The position numbers were made by a program, and so were the translations under genes. Shown here one piece after another: positions 17,821-27,413 of a DNA stretch of 64,000 nt. Numbering within the stretch: the stretch's first letter is position 1; each line of letters opens with the position of its first letter. This stretch comes from Acidithiobacillus acidisediminis (GTDB taxonomy: Bacteria; Pseudomonadota; Gammaproteobacteria; Acidithiobacillales; Acidithiobacillaceae), in NCBI RefSeq assembly GCF_023277115.1, contig NZ_JALQCS010000001.1, positions 2,164,001-2,228,000 of the forward strand. Direction: 5' to 3'. Below the pieces are notes generated by a model that was given only the letters and a program-made list of their open reading frames with translations, ran no database searches and had not been told where the DNA came from.

Positions 17821-19451
17821 TCAGGGTAATGCGGTTTTTTTCCAGTTCCACGGCAAGAGTTCGTGGAGCCGTTTATTGGGCCATGTCGGTAGCTTTTCGA
17901 GCATGTCACAGAGGTACGCGAAGGGCTCGATGCCGTTGAGTTTGCAGGTTTCGATGACGCTGTAAAAGGATGCGGCACGCTCGCCACCGGCATCATTTCC
18001 AACGAATAAGAAATTCTTGCGACCAATCGCAACGCCCCGCAGTGCCCGTTCCACTGGGTTATTATCGATGCTGAGCTGACCTTCTTCGAGGTAGAGGGTG
18101 AGTGCCTTCCAGCGGTTCAGGGCATAACCGATGGCTTTGGCGATACCACTTTTAGGCGCCACTTGCATCTGGGTTTCGCTGAGCCAGGCGCGGAAGGATT
18201 CCAGCAGCGGGCCAGCTCGCTGCTGGCGGGCTTCGGCTTTCTGATCCGGCGGGGAGGCTTTGATGTCGGCCTCGATGGCATAGAGTTTGGCGATCCAGGC
18301 CAATGCCTTCTGCGCCACCGGACTCGGACCCCGCTGTTCCACGTCATAGAAGTGACGCCGCACATGCGCCCAGCATCCGGCTTCGATAACTTGTTCCTTG
18401 CGGTAGAGGGCATCATAGCCCCATAGTCATCGGTCTGGAGTATCCCTTTCCAGTCGCCCAGGAAGTGTTGCGCGTGGATCCCCTTACGGTCCGGGGCATA
18501 ATCAAAGACCACGACGGGATGCGGGGCATCCGCCTGACTGCGATACACCCAGAGGTAGGCCTTGTCCGTCTTGCCGCTACCGGGATGGAGCACCGGTAAG
18601 GGGGTTTCGTCGGCGTGCAGGATAGTGCCCTCCAACGAGGCCATTTTGCAGGCTTTAGCGAGCAGGCTGATCCAGTACTCCCCCTGGCCCAGCCAGCTGC
18701 AGAGGGTGGCGCGGGAGATCGGGACACCCGCCCGCAAGTACTGGGTTTCCTGCCGATATAAAGGCAGGTGATCCACATGTTTCGCCGTCATCACGTGGGC
18801 CACCAGGCGCGCCGTGGGTAAGCCCTTGTCGATCACCTGTGCCGGTAATGCCGGACTTTCGATGGTACCGCAGGGGCGGCAGGCCAATTTGGGGCGGATA
18901 TGACGAATCACCTGGAAGCGTCCAGGGATATAATCCAGTTTTTCGCTAATCTCTTCCCCGACGGTTTCCAGGAGGCCGCCGCACTGCCCGCAGGTACAGG
19001 TCAGAGGATCGTGATGCACTTCCACTCGGGGCAAGGTGTCGGGCAGCTGCATGCGGCCGGGGTGGCGGCGGGACGGGCGTGCAGGCGCTACGGGTGCTTC
19101 GGTTCCTGGGCGGGAAGCCGTCACCGCCGCACTGTCTTCCAGAACGGTTTCGAGGATACTTTCCATCGCGGCGATTTCGGTATCCAACGCTTCTTCCCAG
19201 AGGCTGATCTGGTCAGGAGAGAGTTTTTCCGAACGGCGACCGAATCGCCAGCGCTGCAGTTTGGCGATGGTGCTTTCCAGGCGGGCGATGGTTTCATCGC
19301 GCAGGGCGATAGCCTGTTCCTGTTGGGCGATATACCGGGCGCGTTCTGCCCATTCCGCTTCCTTTTCCTGTTGCTTCTGCAGCAGGCTCAGCACCAGATC
19401 GCGCAGCGCTTCTGGCTCTGTAGGAATGGGGGTGGAAGTCCTTGGATTCAT
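17821..19451 (-). pseudogene. tnpC: IS66 TnpC transposase, one frameshift
   Basis: The first frame (19451 to about 18420) gives the leucine-zipper region, the zinc finger (CTCGQCGG), and the catalytic HADETPLPVL and QTDDYGA segments. The second frame (about 18420 to 17821) continues VRRHFYDVEQRG to SIDNNPVERALRGVAIGRKN, which holds the last catalytic glutamate. One base is missing near 18417-18421, where GGGGCTATGATGCC should read through as GAYDAL. A sequencing error is possible; otherwise the transposase is dead. Confidence 0.85.
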
Positions 19452-19500
19452 GGAAGAATAGTACCCAAAAATGGGTATTTATACAAGCAATTTCCGTCAC

Positions 19501-19848
19501 TTATAGCAAGGTAGGCAGGCATTTTTCCAGGGCCGGCAACGGGGTCCACGGCCGCCCCTCCACCAACATCGCCCACTGTGCTGTGGAGAGTTCCACGGCG
19601 CCGGTATCGGCTCTGGGCCAGTGCAGTCGCCCCTGATCCAGGCGGCGGTACAAGAGCCAAAAGCCCAGACCATCCCAGAGCAATAGTTTCAGTCGATCGC
19701 CGCGGCGGTTGCGGAAGACGAAGGCGTGGCCGCAAAAGGGATCGGCAGCCAGCACCCCTTGAACCTTGGCCGCCAGACCATCAAAGCCCAGCCGCATATC
19801 CACGGGTGCTGCCGCTAGCCAGATGTGACTGCCTGAACTCAACCACAT
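19501..19848 (-). CDS. tnpB: IS66 TnpB accessory protein
   Basis: 115 residues starting MWLSSGSHIWLAAAPVDMR. It contains FRNRRGDRLKLLLWDGLGFW, the signature of IS66 Orf2. It overlaps tnpA by ten bases. Needed for IS66 transposition; intact. Confidence 0.92.
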   Translation of the reverse strand: MWLSSGSHIWLAAAPVDMRLGFDGLAAKVQGVLAADPFCGHAFVFRNRRGDRLKLLLWDGLGFWLLYRRLDQGRLHWPRADTGAVELSTAQWAMLVEGRPWTPLPALEKCLPTLL

Positions 19849-20174
19849 GGGCTTTCGAGGACACGCACCAAGGTTTGCAACCAGCCGGTATCCATCGGTG
19901 CCGTCAGTTTCAGACTGCGGCCCGACAACAGCATAATCTCTACCAGCGAAACAGACGGCCGGACCGGTGCCAGAGTGACCGGCAAAAACCCTTCGGTCCC
20001 ATGGACCATCGGCCGCGGTTCTACCGCATCGGCAAATCGCTTGCGCCAGTAATGCAGGGTGGCTACGGCGATCCCTTCCTGCGCACAGTAATTCTTGGCG
20101 GAAAGGCCGCTCGCCTGAAACCCGTCTACTTGTTGCCGCCAATAAGCGGTCTTCTCGTCCTTCGTCATAGCCAT
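19839..20174 (-). CDS. tnpA: IS66 TnpA accessory protein
   Basis: 111 residues with an N-terminal helix-turn-helix (AYWRQQVDGFQASGLSAKNY then ATLHYWRKRF) as in IS66 Orf1. First gene of the tnpA-tnpB-tnpC operon. Intact. Confidence 0.9.
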   Translation of the reverse strand: MAMTKDEKTAYWRQQVDGFQASGLSAKNYCAQEGIAVATLHYWRKRFADAVEPRPMVHGTEGFLPVTLAPVRPSVSLVEIMLLSGRSLKLTAPMDTGWLQTLVRVLESPCG

Positions 20175-20247
20175 CCCTCCTCGCTGAACGCGGATCAGGA
20201 TCGGTCAGGCCAGAAAATTTGGGAAGGTGGGTTGCTTAAGCGCTTAC

Positions 20248-20573
20248 AATCAGTCTGCTGCCGACCATCAGGTGTCAACGGCGCTAAGGCAGCGGAAGCG
20301 GTCACTAAGAAAGGGGGGAATGTTACATGGTGCGACTAGAAATAGGCGATATTTACTGGGTATAGAAAGATAGGCTGATTGATACTTTTAGGGCCAAATC
20401 CAACCCCAGAAGCGTCCAATAAACCAGAGTGTCACAACACCTTTGTTTTGCGATATGATTACGTGTTTCTATCAATCTATTTTGTTCTATTTTTGACGAT
20501 ATATCTGGGTTGTGTTTGCCCGCAGGGGAATAAAATAAACAGCCAGGACTCAAGTTATTAGTTGTTATAGAAG
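20248..20573. other. Intergenic, no gene seen
   Basis: About 325 AT-rich bases between the IS66 duplication and a small membrane-protein gene. Frames of 60-75 codons exist on both strands but none looks protein-like. Confidence 0.4.
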
Positions 20574-20795
20574 TCATTCTTCTTTAGCTTTTTTAAGGAC
20601 AGCGATAACTACTCCGCCAATAATAATCTTCACAAAGAGAACCAATATCAACAAATATATGATGTATTTAAAACTGATATCTATCCCCAATAATTTAAAT
20701 GAAAAATATATGATCACCCCGACAGCCGGGGTGATGCTAAAAAACAAAAAATACTTTATTACCTTCGCTGTGTCTTTTGACATTCCTCTTTTCAT
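20574..20795 (-). CDS. Small membrane protein, 73 aa
   Basis: Two hydrophobic helices (KYFLFFSITPAVGVIIYFSF and YIIYLLILVLFVKIIIGGVV) and charged ends. It follows the MFS gene by two bases on the same strand, so it may be co-transcribed. AT-rich compared with its neighbours. No family recognised. Confidence 0.5.
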   Translation of the reverse strand: MKRGMSKDTAKVIKYFLFFSITPAVGVIIYFSFKLLGIDISFKYIIYLLILVLFVKIIIGGVVIAVLKKAKEE

Positions 20796-20797
20796 CT

Positions 20798-22036
20798 TTA
20801 TTTATGGGTTTCTTTTGCTGGGCTTTTTCGGTTGCTGCAAAGAAATACAACCAAAACCGTGACCATGACGCCAGCGATGATCATAAATCCGCTGCGATAA
20901 CCAGTCCATGCGATTAAAACTCCTGCCATTAATGGACCACAGGCATGTCCCGCATCCCATAGACTACCGAATACGCCCATGGCCGCACCGAAGTCCCGGC
21001 TCCTGACGATATCTCCTATCATTGCCGTCGTCGCCGGCGTCACCATGGCCGTGCCTAATCCAAATAACGTGCTTAGGCCGAGTAATGGCAGGAACTGCCC
21101 CATATAGGGGATGGTTGCCAGTACCGTTGCACACAGACCGATCCCAGCGACGACAAAAGGCCTTCTCCCAACGCGGTCAGAGGCCACTCCAAAGACTGGG
21201 CGGAAGAGAATCGACGCTATCCCCTGAGCGCCGAACAAGAAGCCGATCTTCAGGATGGGGATATGCTGATCCTGCGCATACAGCGGTAGATACGCCTGCA
21301 GCGTACCTACGCCGAAATAGAGGGCGGCTTCTATCAGACTCACCAGACGAATAGCCGGATCGCCGGTGATCTGACGCACACCTTGGGCGGCTACGCGGAG
21401 GACTTCGCCGGTAGACCGCCGACCATCATGAACCGGCGCATCCCGTGGAAAAGGCAGGATCGTCAAAAGCGCAAGAAGGCCAATGCCTCCCGAGACGACG
21501 AAGGCCGCGGCAAAACCCAGATGAGCGAGTGCAACGGCGCCAATTACCGGTCCCAATACGACCCCGGCATTTTCGGCTGCCCCATAAAGACCGAGCCTGC
21601 GCCCACGCTGCGACGGAAAGGACTTGGCTACCTGCGCCGATGCGGCGGGGGCGTAGAGCGCCGTGGATAGACCATGGAAAAAGCGAACAGCCAGCAATTG
21701 CGGCCAAAACCACACCAGCAGATACAAAAACGGCCCTACCGCGGTCACCATCATTCCGGCCAGCATCAACCGCCGAAAACCAAATTGATCCGCTAGACTA
21801 CCTGCAGGCAGCTTAACAAAGATCCCGGTGATGGTCACCGCCGCGACCAATAGGCCAATGACCGCCGTTGGCGCCCCCAGATGCCAGGCATAGAGGGCGG
21901 TCAAGGGACTGCGGATCATTTCGTAGCTTAGCCGCCCCCCAAAACCCGCGCCGCACAAGAGCGGGAACCACCATGATGGACCATCCGCCCGAGGCGGCGT
22001 GCGCGCGCCCTCTGACCTGCCGCCATCATCGGCCAT
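20798..22036 (-). CDS. MFS transporter, 412 aa
   Basis: Twelve predicted membrane helices in two halves. The loop 2-3 motif appears as GSLADQFGFRRLMLAG and again as GVASDRVGRRPFVVAG, typical of the drug or metabolite efflux branch of the MFS. Start is the ATG of MADDGGRSEG; the first 25 residues are soluble. Substrate unknown. Its place in the same strand run as pyrophosphatase and cfa suggests stress efflux, but nothing in the sequence names the substrate. Confidence 0.85.
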   Translation of the reverse strand: MADDGGRSEGARTPPRADGPSWWFPLLCGAGFGGRLSYEMIRSPLTALYAWHLGAPTAVIGLLVAAVTITGIFVKLPAGSLADQFGFRRLMLAGMMVTAVGPFLYLLVWFWPQLLAVRFFHGLSTALYAPAASAQVAKSFPSQRGRRLGLYGAAENAGVVLGPVIGAVALAHLGFAAAFVVSGGIGLLALLTILPFPRDAPVHDGRRSTGEVLRVAAQGVRQITGDPAIRLVSLIEAALYFGVGTLQAYLPLYAQDQHIPILKIGFLFGAQGIASILFRPVFGVASDRVGRRPFVVAGIGLCATVLATIPYMGQFLPLLGLSTLFGLGTAMVTPATTAMIGDIVRSRDFGAAMGVFGSLWDAGHACGPLMAGVLIAWTGYRSGFMIIAGVMVTVLVVFLCSNRKSPAKETHK

Positions 22037-22134
22037 GGGCGCACCTGGAAAAGCGGTCGTGCCTCACCTGCGGCATAGAGGGTTTTCCCGGAACCTCCCA
22101 GTTGCCAACATAGTGATATCTTTCGGCCCGTCCT

Positions 22135-22372
22135 TTACCCATCGCCGACGAACCAGATGATCTCATCCAGAATATCCCGTCCGCAGCAAGACACCCGATA
22201 AGTGCTGACCAAGATGCTGCGTGGGCTAGAGATCTGACAGTTGAATGGGCGTTCCGGTAGCACATGCGCGGAATCATTGGGACATATCCACAGATGTATG
22301 CTATGTCCCACATAATTCCTATGCCTTCCGCAATACACGCAGGGCTAGGGCGACCGATTGCTTGAGTGTCAT
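22135..22372 (-). pseudogene. Frameshifted paralogue of the small operon protein at 33674
   Basis: Starts MTLKQSVALALRVLRKA, then a stop. In another frame it continues IHLWICPNDSAHVLPERPF to ILDEIIWFVGDG. The intact gene at 33674-33943 reads LKQSVDALAERVVRKA, then VALWICHNGSAHVVPL and ENIVEDIEWVVRA. The two are clearly homologous and this copy has a shift near 22320. It lies after the pyrophosphatase gene. Confidence 0.75.
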
Positions 22373-22464
22373 GTCTTCGCCCCTCTCCCGATACAAAGGA
22401 ACAGTTCGGAACACCAGGGCTACCCACGGAGCAGATCCAGACCGTTGGCATCTTCACCACCAAG

Positions 22465-22998
22465 TCAGGCATGCGTGGCATTGGCCCGCGCAAGATCAGC
22501 CAGGATCATGGCGCGCGCATCTTCCGCACCCTGCCAGCCTTGCAACCTTACCCATTTGCCTTGTTCCAACTCTTTGTAATGTTCAAAGAAATGGAAAATC
22601 TCGTCGCGTAGATAGCTGGGTAGGTCACCGATATCCTCTATATGATCATATCCACCAGCCACCTCGTGGTGAGGAACGGCGATAATCTTGCAATCAGTAC
22701 CATGCTCATCCTCCATAAGCAGAACGCCGATGGGGCGCGTGCACATGATGGCGCCTGCCTGTACCGGCTGGGGGGATACCACCAAAATATCGGTAGGGTC
22801 CCCATCTGTAGAAAGCGTATGGGGAATAAAGCCATAATTCGCCGGGTAGTGCATGGCGGTAAAAAGGAAGCGATCAACCAGAATCACTCCGGAGGATTTT
22901 TCGAGTTCATATTTGACGCTCGAGCCCTGTGGAACCTCGATCACGGCGTTGACGTCATCCGGCACATGCCGGCCAGTCGCTATATTTTTCAGATTCAT
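22465..22998 (-). CDS. ppa: Soluble inorganic pyrophosphatase (family I)
   Basis: 177 residues, standard length. Metal-binding signatures are present: YPANYGFIPHT, DGDPTDILVV and the acidic MEDEHGTDCKIIAVP. The enzyme splits pyrophosphate in the cytoplasm using magnesium and is a classic target of fluoride, which traps its metal centre. It probably shares a transcript with cfa upstream (65-base gap). A transposon-borne copy next to a fluoride-riboswitch operon suggests it replaces inhibited host enzyme. Confidence 0.94.
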   Translation of the reverse strand: MNLKNIATGRHVPDDVNAVIEVPQGSSVKYELEKSSGVILVDRFLFTAMHYPANYGFIPHTLSTDGDPTDILVVSPQPVQAGAIMCTRPIGVLLMEDEHGTDCKIIAVPHHEVAGGYDHIEDIGDLPSYLRDEIFHFFEHYKELEQGKWVRLQGWQGAEDARAMILADLARANATHA

Positions 22999-23063
22999 GA
23001 TTCACCTTTCTGAATAAATGGAACCCGTATGCTTCGGCCGATTCCGACCGACGCGGGGGCCGG

Positions 23064-24323
23064 TTAAAGGTCACCCCACTGAGGTTCGGCCAAGCGGAAG
23101 CTGTCGTCCTGGTATTGATAGCGCCGCTCCCATGGCCGAGGCGTGAGTTCCGATCGGGTCTGTTTCACCGCCAGCACCTGATGCAGTGCTAACCAGTTAC
23201 GCCAGAATGCATAGGCGCAACCTGCCATGTAGATGGCCCAGATGCGATAGCGCTTCTCGCCGATCATGGCAAGCGTCTCCGCCTTGCGCCCCTCCATCCG
23301 CCGCACCCAGTGGATGAGGGTCTGGGCGTAGTGGACACGGAGATTTTCCACGTCCAACACCTCCAGGTGTTGCCCCGCCATGTCCCGCACCACCCGCCAG
23401 AGATGGGGGATTTCGCCGTCGGGAAAGACGTATTTATCCATGAAATCGCTGCCCGAGTGATGGCCGTCCTCATCATCCTGTTGGCTGGCGGTGATGCCGT
23501 GGTTCAGGGTCCAGCCGCCCTCCTTGAGCACTCGCTGGATGGCTCCGAAATATTCCGGCAGCATGGCCCGGCCCACGTGCTCGAACATGCCCACCGAGGA
23601 TACTTTGTCAAAATGCTCCCGCTCGGGGATGTCGCGGTAGTCCTGCAGACGAATCTCCACCCGATCGGCCAGGCCTTCCCGTTCCATGCGTTCCTTGGCG
23701 TAGACGTATTGCTGCTCGCTCAGCGTCACACCCACCCCCCGAATGCCATAATTTCGGGCCGCCCAAGACAAAAGCCCACCCCAGCCGCAGCCTATGTCCA
23801 GAAGTTTTTCGCCCGGCTGGAGATGGAGTTTGCGGCAGATATGATCAAGTTTTTGCTCTTGGGCCGTATGGATGTCCTCCTCGCCCGTCTTGAAGTAGGC
23901 GCAGGAATAGACCATGTTGCGATCCAGCCAGAGGCGGTAAAAATCATTGGAGACGTCGTAATGATAGCGGATGGCTTCGGCGTCCTTGGCCTTGCTGTGG
24001 GCGGTGTGATATTTGCGGAAGATGCCGCCCTTGGATTTTTTGGCCGGGAAGGAGTCGCCGAGTTGCTCGGCCACCGCTAGGATGTCCTGATAGCGCCCCT
24101 CGATACCAATACCCCCTTCCACATACCCCTCACCCAGCACGTCCAGAGCGCTGCCCATAAGTATGCGCGAGATGAGCTTGGCGGAATGCAGATGCATGGT
24201 AACGCGGATGTCCTGGTTGAACGCGTATTCATGGCCATCCCAGAAGAGGATGCGCAGAAACAGCGGTTTTCCGTTAAGACTATTTTTGATGTGGTCCAAA
24301 AAGTTGGTGCGTAGATCTTTCAC
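23064..24323 (-). CDS. cfa: Cyclopropane fatty acid synthase
   Basis: 419 residues. The SAM-binding motif LLDIGCGWGG lies at 174-183, the phospholipid-site MVYSCAYF at 137-144, and FEHVG follows. It methylenates double bonds of membrane phospholipid acyl chains, which lowers proton permeability and is known for acid tolerance. It stands 100 bases after the prenyltransferase-like gene. In this cargo it may reduce entry of acid or HF; that is inference. Confidence 0.93.
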   Translation of the reverse strand: MKDLRTNFLDHIKNSLNGKPLFLRILFWDGHEYAFNQDIRVTMHLHSAKLISRILMGSALDVLGEGYVEGGIGIEGRYQDILAVAEQLGDSFPAKKSKGGIFRKYHTAHSKAKDAEAIRYHYDVSNDFYRLWLDRNMVYSCAYFKTGEEDIHTAQEQKLDHICRKLHLQPGEKLLDIGCGWGGLLSWAARNYGIRGVGVTLSEQQYVYAKERMEREGLADRVEIRLQDYRDIPEREHFDKVSSVGMFEHVGRAMLPEYFGAIQRVLKEGGWTLNHGITASQQDDEDGHHSGSDFMDKYVFPDGEIPHLWRVVRDMAGQHLEVLDVENLRVHYAQTLIHWVRRMEGRKAETLAMIGEKRYRIWAIYMAGCAYAFWRNWLALHQVLAVKQTRSELTPRPWERRYQYQDDSFRLAEPQWGDL

Positions 24324-24423
24324 GTTGAGACTCCTGTCCTTTCAAGCCGAATGGCAGAAATACCCGCTCATCAGTGCGAATGTCTGCCCCTAAGTTAACT
24401 ACTGTCGAACACCCCCCGATCGT

Positions 24424-25287
24424 TCAAGCTCCCGTCAACGTCTGTAACAGCGGGTTACGGGATAAGCCCGCGGCAATCATCACCGCATGAAAAGTGCCCT
24501 CCAGGGTGGCAATGGCGCCAGCGCGGCGTCCGAAACCGCCATTCACTGGCTGGCATGCACGCACATAGGCCATGATGGCCTGCGGATACAACGGCGCGAT
24601 GTGGAGATGCACCATCTGTAGTAATCCCCAGAAGATGGCCTCCAGACGGGTGCTGGCGCCATCGGGGCTGAGACGCAGGCCGAAAGTGGCATCTTCGCAG
24701 GCGTGCAGGAAGCTTTGATCCCGCGGGCGATAAGGCTGGCCCAGAAGCCGCTGCAAGGCCCAGGCGTTGCCGCTGTCGATCAGGTTGGGGTGACTGCCGA
24801 AGCCTCCGGCGGCGGCCTCCATGCTGTGCAGAATCGCTTCAGCGCCGCTACGCATGATTTCGGGCAGGGGCGCAACCGGGGCGAGCAGGCGCTGCAGTTG
24901 GACGCAGCGCTGCCAGTCCCGCAGCGTCTCGCTGTCGACTGTGTCATTGCGCCCTGCGGCCTGCGTCGCCCAGTTCAGTAAATTGGGACGCGGATCCCAG
25001 AGCGGGGCAGCGGCCAGCAGACTCAGGGCGCGCACACCAAAACTGGCATTGGTCAGGCTGGAATATCGCCCCTGATCATCTTGCAGGGATTGCAGCCAGC
25101 GGATCAGCTCGGTGCTGCGGGGAATGGCCATGCCCCAGAAGCGGAGTACGGCAATGGCGTAATAGGTATCCGGCGCGGTGGACTCTTCCACCCCCCAGAC
25201 CCGGTAGAAGCAGAAGCCGCTATCTGCCGACTGACGACTCAGCACGTAGTTTTGCGCCCGTTCCCAGATCTGAGTGTCGTTCTCCAT
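24424..25287 (-). CDS. Prenyltransferase/squalene-cyclase-like alpha-toroid protein
   Basis: 287 residues beginning MENDTQIWERAQNYV. Repeats of the alpha/alpha toroid type are visible: SADSGFCFYRVWG with PDTYYAIAVLRFWG, LQDDQGRYSSLTNASFGVRA, and CQPVNGGFGRRAGAIATLEG. This resembles protein prenyltransferase beta subunits and terpene cyclases. I see neither a DxDD cyclase motif nor the DxC/H zinc set of prenyltransferases, so it may be non-catalytic. It is the last gene of the 19-gene operon, starting 14 bases after the HyfB-like gene. Confidence 0.7.
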   Translation of the reverse strand: MENDTQIWERAQNYVLSRQSADSGFCFYRVWGVEESTAPDTYYAIAVLRFWGMAIPRSTELIRWLQSLQDDQGRYSSLTNASFGVRALSLLAAAPLWDPRPNLLNWATQAAGRNDTVDSETLRDWQRCVQLQRLLAPVAPLPEIMRSGAEAILHSMEAAAGGFGSHPNLIDSGNAWALQRLLGQPYRPRDQSFLHACEDATFGLRLSPDGASTRLEAIFWGLLQMVHLHIAPLYPQAIMAYVRACQPVNGGFGRRAGAIATLEGTFHAVMIAAGLSRNPLLQTLTGA

Positions 25288-25301
25288 GATCGAGCCTCCC
25301 A

Positions 25302-27413
25302 TCAGCGTCCCGTCCCACCGACCATAATCAATACCAGCACCATGACCAGCAGAATGTACGCGGCATAGGTGTTTACCCGGCCCTTGTGCATGCGGGCAAG
25401 GCGGTTCGCCACCGTAAACGCCGCGCTGATCATCGGTTTCAGTACCAGTCGATCACTGATGTTGGTAATGACTTGCCGGTGACTGCGGGTGAGGACGAAG
25501 GCGCCCTGGCGTTCCTCGTCTTCCTCGATGTGCGGATGTAAGAGCCCCTGAAAGACGACACGCACCGGCGCGGCGAAAGTGGTGGCGGTGTAGGTCATCT
25601 CCGGGCGCAGCCGGGTCAGGCCGGCATCCCAGAGGGTGCTGCGGGTGATCCGCTTATGCCGCAGACCCCGCGCCAGCAGCCAGACGCCGCCGAGCATCAG
25701 GGTCAACACCACAAAAGTTAGCATGGTCGACATGGCGTAGACGACCGGTGCGCTGGTCTGATCCAGATGCATGACGACGAGGCTGCGCAGGGGCAGGAAA
25801 ACGGCGCCGACGCTGGCGCCGATAGGGTCCAGTGCGTGCCGCACGGCGAGGGGAATGCTGGACTGCGGGCGGAAGAAGTCTGGCACCAGCGAAGCGGTAG
25901 GGTTGGCGCCGACCAAGGGAGCGGCCAGCCGTCCCAACACCGGAATGATGAGAGTGGCGGCCAAGCCCAGCAGCAGGCTGAGCACGGCCAGCATCCCCAT
26001 CGGGATGATCACGGTACATGGGGCCTTGTGCGCCTGTGCGGCACGTTCCGAGCGCGGCAGGCCCATGAGCGCACTACCGGAGAGCATGATGAAGCAGGTC
26101 AGCGCCAGACCGGAGGTGAGGGCGAGCAAGGCGCCGGACAGGGCAAAAGTAATACGTACCGGGATGTCAGGAATTTCCACCACCCGCAGCAGGGACTCCA
26201 GCAGCAGCCATTCACTGACAAACCCATTAAAAGGCGGGAGTGCCGCAATGGCAAAGGTGCCCACCAGAAAAAATCCTCCGAGCGCGGGCAGCCGCTTCAT
26301 CAGTCCGCCCAGATCATCGAGATTGTGGGTGCCCGTGGTAGCGTCGATGCCGCCCGCCCCCAAAAAAAGCAGGGTTTTGAAGGTGGAGTGATTGATCATG
26401 TGATAGAGGCCCGCGACCATGGAGGCCCCGCCCAGCAGTGGATGACCGTAGGCGGCGAAGGTCAGCCCGGCACCGATACCCGCAGTGGCGATGCCCATGT
26501 TTTCTACCGAACTCTGCGCCAGCAGGCGCTTCATGTCCTTTTCCACCAGCGCGTAGATGATGCCGATGAGCGCGGTCAGGGCGCCACTGCTGAGGATGAT
26601 CAGCCCCAGATTGGGGGCATGCAGGGCAATGGGGGCATCGATGCGCAAAAAAGCGTAAAGGCCGAGATTCAGTGTGGCGCCGGAGAGGATCGGCGAGGTA
26701 GAGCGCGGTGCGGTGCCGTGAGCAGCGGGTAGCCAGACATTGAGCGGGATGATGCCCGCCTTCATGCCGAAGCCGAAAAAGGCCAGCAGTCCCGCGACGA
26801 GGATGAGGGTGGGCGAGAGATGCGGTATCGCTGCGGCGATACCAACCAACTGCGGGGTGCTGGCGGCAGAAGCCAGCAGCAGCAGGCTCACCAGCCCGGC
26901 GAGGCTGCCCAGCTCGGAGAGGGCCAACGTCAATAATCCCGCCGCCACCGGTTTGCTCTGTCGGGTTTCAAAGGTGATCAGTCCCCAGATGGCTATGGCT
27001 GCCAGTTCCCAGCAGAAAATAAAGGAGACGATGGTCTCGGCGGAAAAAAAGCCAATCATCGCCGCCAGGGTGAGCATGACAATGGCGAGGAAAAGGGCAC
27101 GTCTTCCTTGAGGAAAAGTGCTGGCATCCCGTGCGACGAAGGGCAGGGCAACGGCAAAGACCGAAGCCGTAATCAGGATGAGCAAGCCGCCGAGGGGGGT
27201 CTGTACGAAGTCGAATGGCCCAATGATGGGCAGGGCTAACTGAATCAGGGGTTGCGCCGCAGGACCACCGATGGCGATGACGCCCTCACTGCCCATGAGT
27301 ACGCAGCCTGTGGTCATGGTACTCCAAGCCAAGACGGACGGGATACGGCGTCCGGGGAGCAGGGCCAGCAGCGGGCCAGCGGCGAAGAGCAGATAGGCGA
27401 TGATATAGAGCAT
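25302..27413 (-). CDS. HyfB-like antiporter subunit, Ehr complex 1
   Basis: 703 residues, about 14-16 membrane helices. The conserved glutamate lies in FIFCWELAAIAIW and the channel lysine in FFGFGMKAGIIPLNVWLPAAH. The proton_antipo_M segment continues to LPPFNGFVSEWLL, and a long C-terminal extension ends in a last helix, as in HyfB/HycC. Start ATG overlaps the stop of the small subunit (TGATG). In complex-I relatives these subunits move protons or sodium. Key residues are intact, so ion transport is likely. Confidence 0.86.
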   Translation of the reverse strand: MLYIIAYLLFAAGPLLALLPGRRIPSVLAWSTMTTGCVLMGSEGVIAIGGPAAQPLIQLALPIIGPFDFVQTPLGGLLILITASVFAVALPFVARDASTFPQGRRALFLAIVMLTLAAMIGFFSAETIVSFIFCWELAAIAIWGLITFETRQSKPVAAGLLTLALSELGSLAGLVSLLLLASAASTPQLVGIAAAIPHLSPTLILVAGLLAFFGFGMKAGIIPLNVWLPAAHGTAPRSTSPILSGATLNLGLYAFLRIDAPIALHAPNLGLIILSSGALTALIGIIYALVEKDMKRLLAQSSVENMGIATAGIGAGLTFAAYGHPLLGGASMVAGLYHMINHSTFKTLLFLGAGGIDATTGTHNLDDLGGLMKRLPALGGFFLVGTFAIAALPPFNGFVSEWLLLESLLRVVEIPDIPVRITFALSGALLALTSGLALTCFIMLSGSALMGLPRSERAAQAHKAPCTVIIPMGMLAVLSLLLGLAATLIIPVLGRLAAPLVGANPTASLVPDFFRPQSSIPLAVRHALDPIGASVGAVFLPLRSLVVMHLDQTSAPVVYAMSTMLTFVVLTLMLGGVWLLARGLRHKRITRSTLWDAGLTRLRPEMTYTATTFAAPVRVVFQGLLHPHIEEDEERQGAFVLTRSHRQVITNISDRLVLKPMISAAFTVANRLARMHKGRVNTYAAYILLVMVLVLIMVGGTGR

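Larger units (their letters stand above)
17781..20247. mobile_element. IS66-family element with 8-bp target duplication
   Basis: Ends start GTAAGCGTTCAGCG (left) and, read inward from the right, GTAAGCGCTTAAGC. Both are flanked by AATCAGTC (17773-17780 and 20248-20255), a perfect 8-bp duplication. It carries tnpA, tnpB and a tnpC with a frameshift. Length 2,467 bp. The clean duplication shows simple insertion into intergenic DNA of the transposon cargo. Confidence 0.96.

Noticed and set aside
24324-24423. Fluoride riboswitch ahead of cfa and ppa
   Set aside because: An isolated CTGATGAGC is present on the minus strand, but no 5' GGnGATG stem or pseudoknot partner is visible.
25767-26732. Long plus-strand frames opposite the HyfB-like genes and other Ehr genes
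   Set aside because: They are antisense shadows of GC-rich membrane protein genes, with biased Gln/His/Arg composition and no family motifs.
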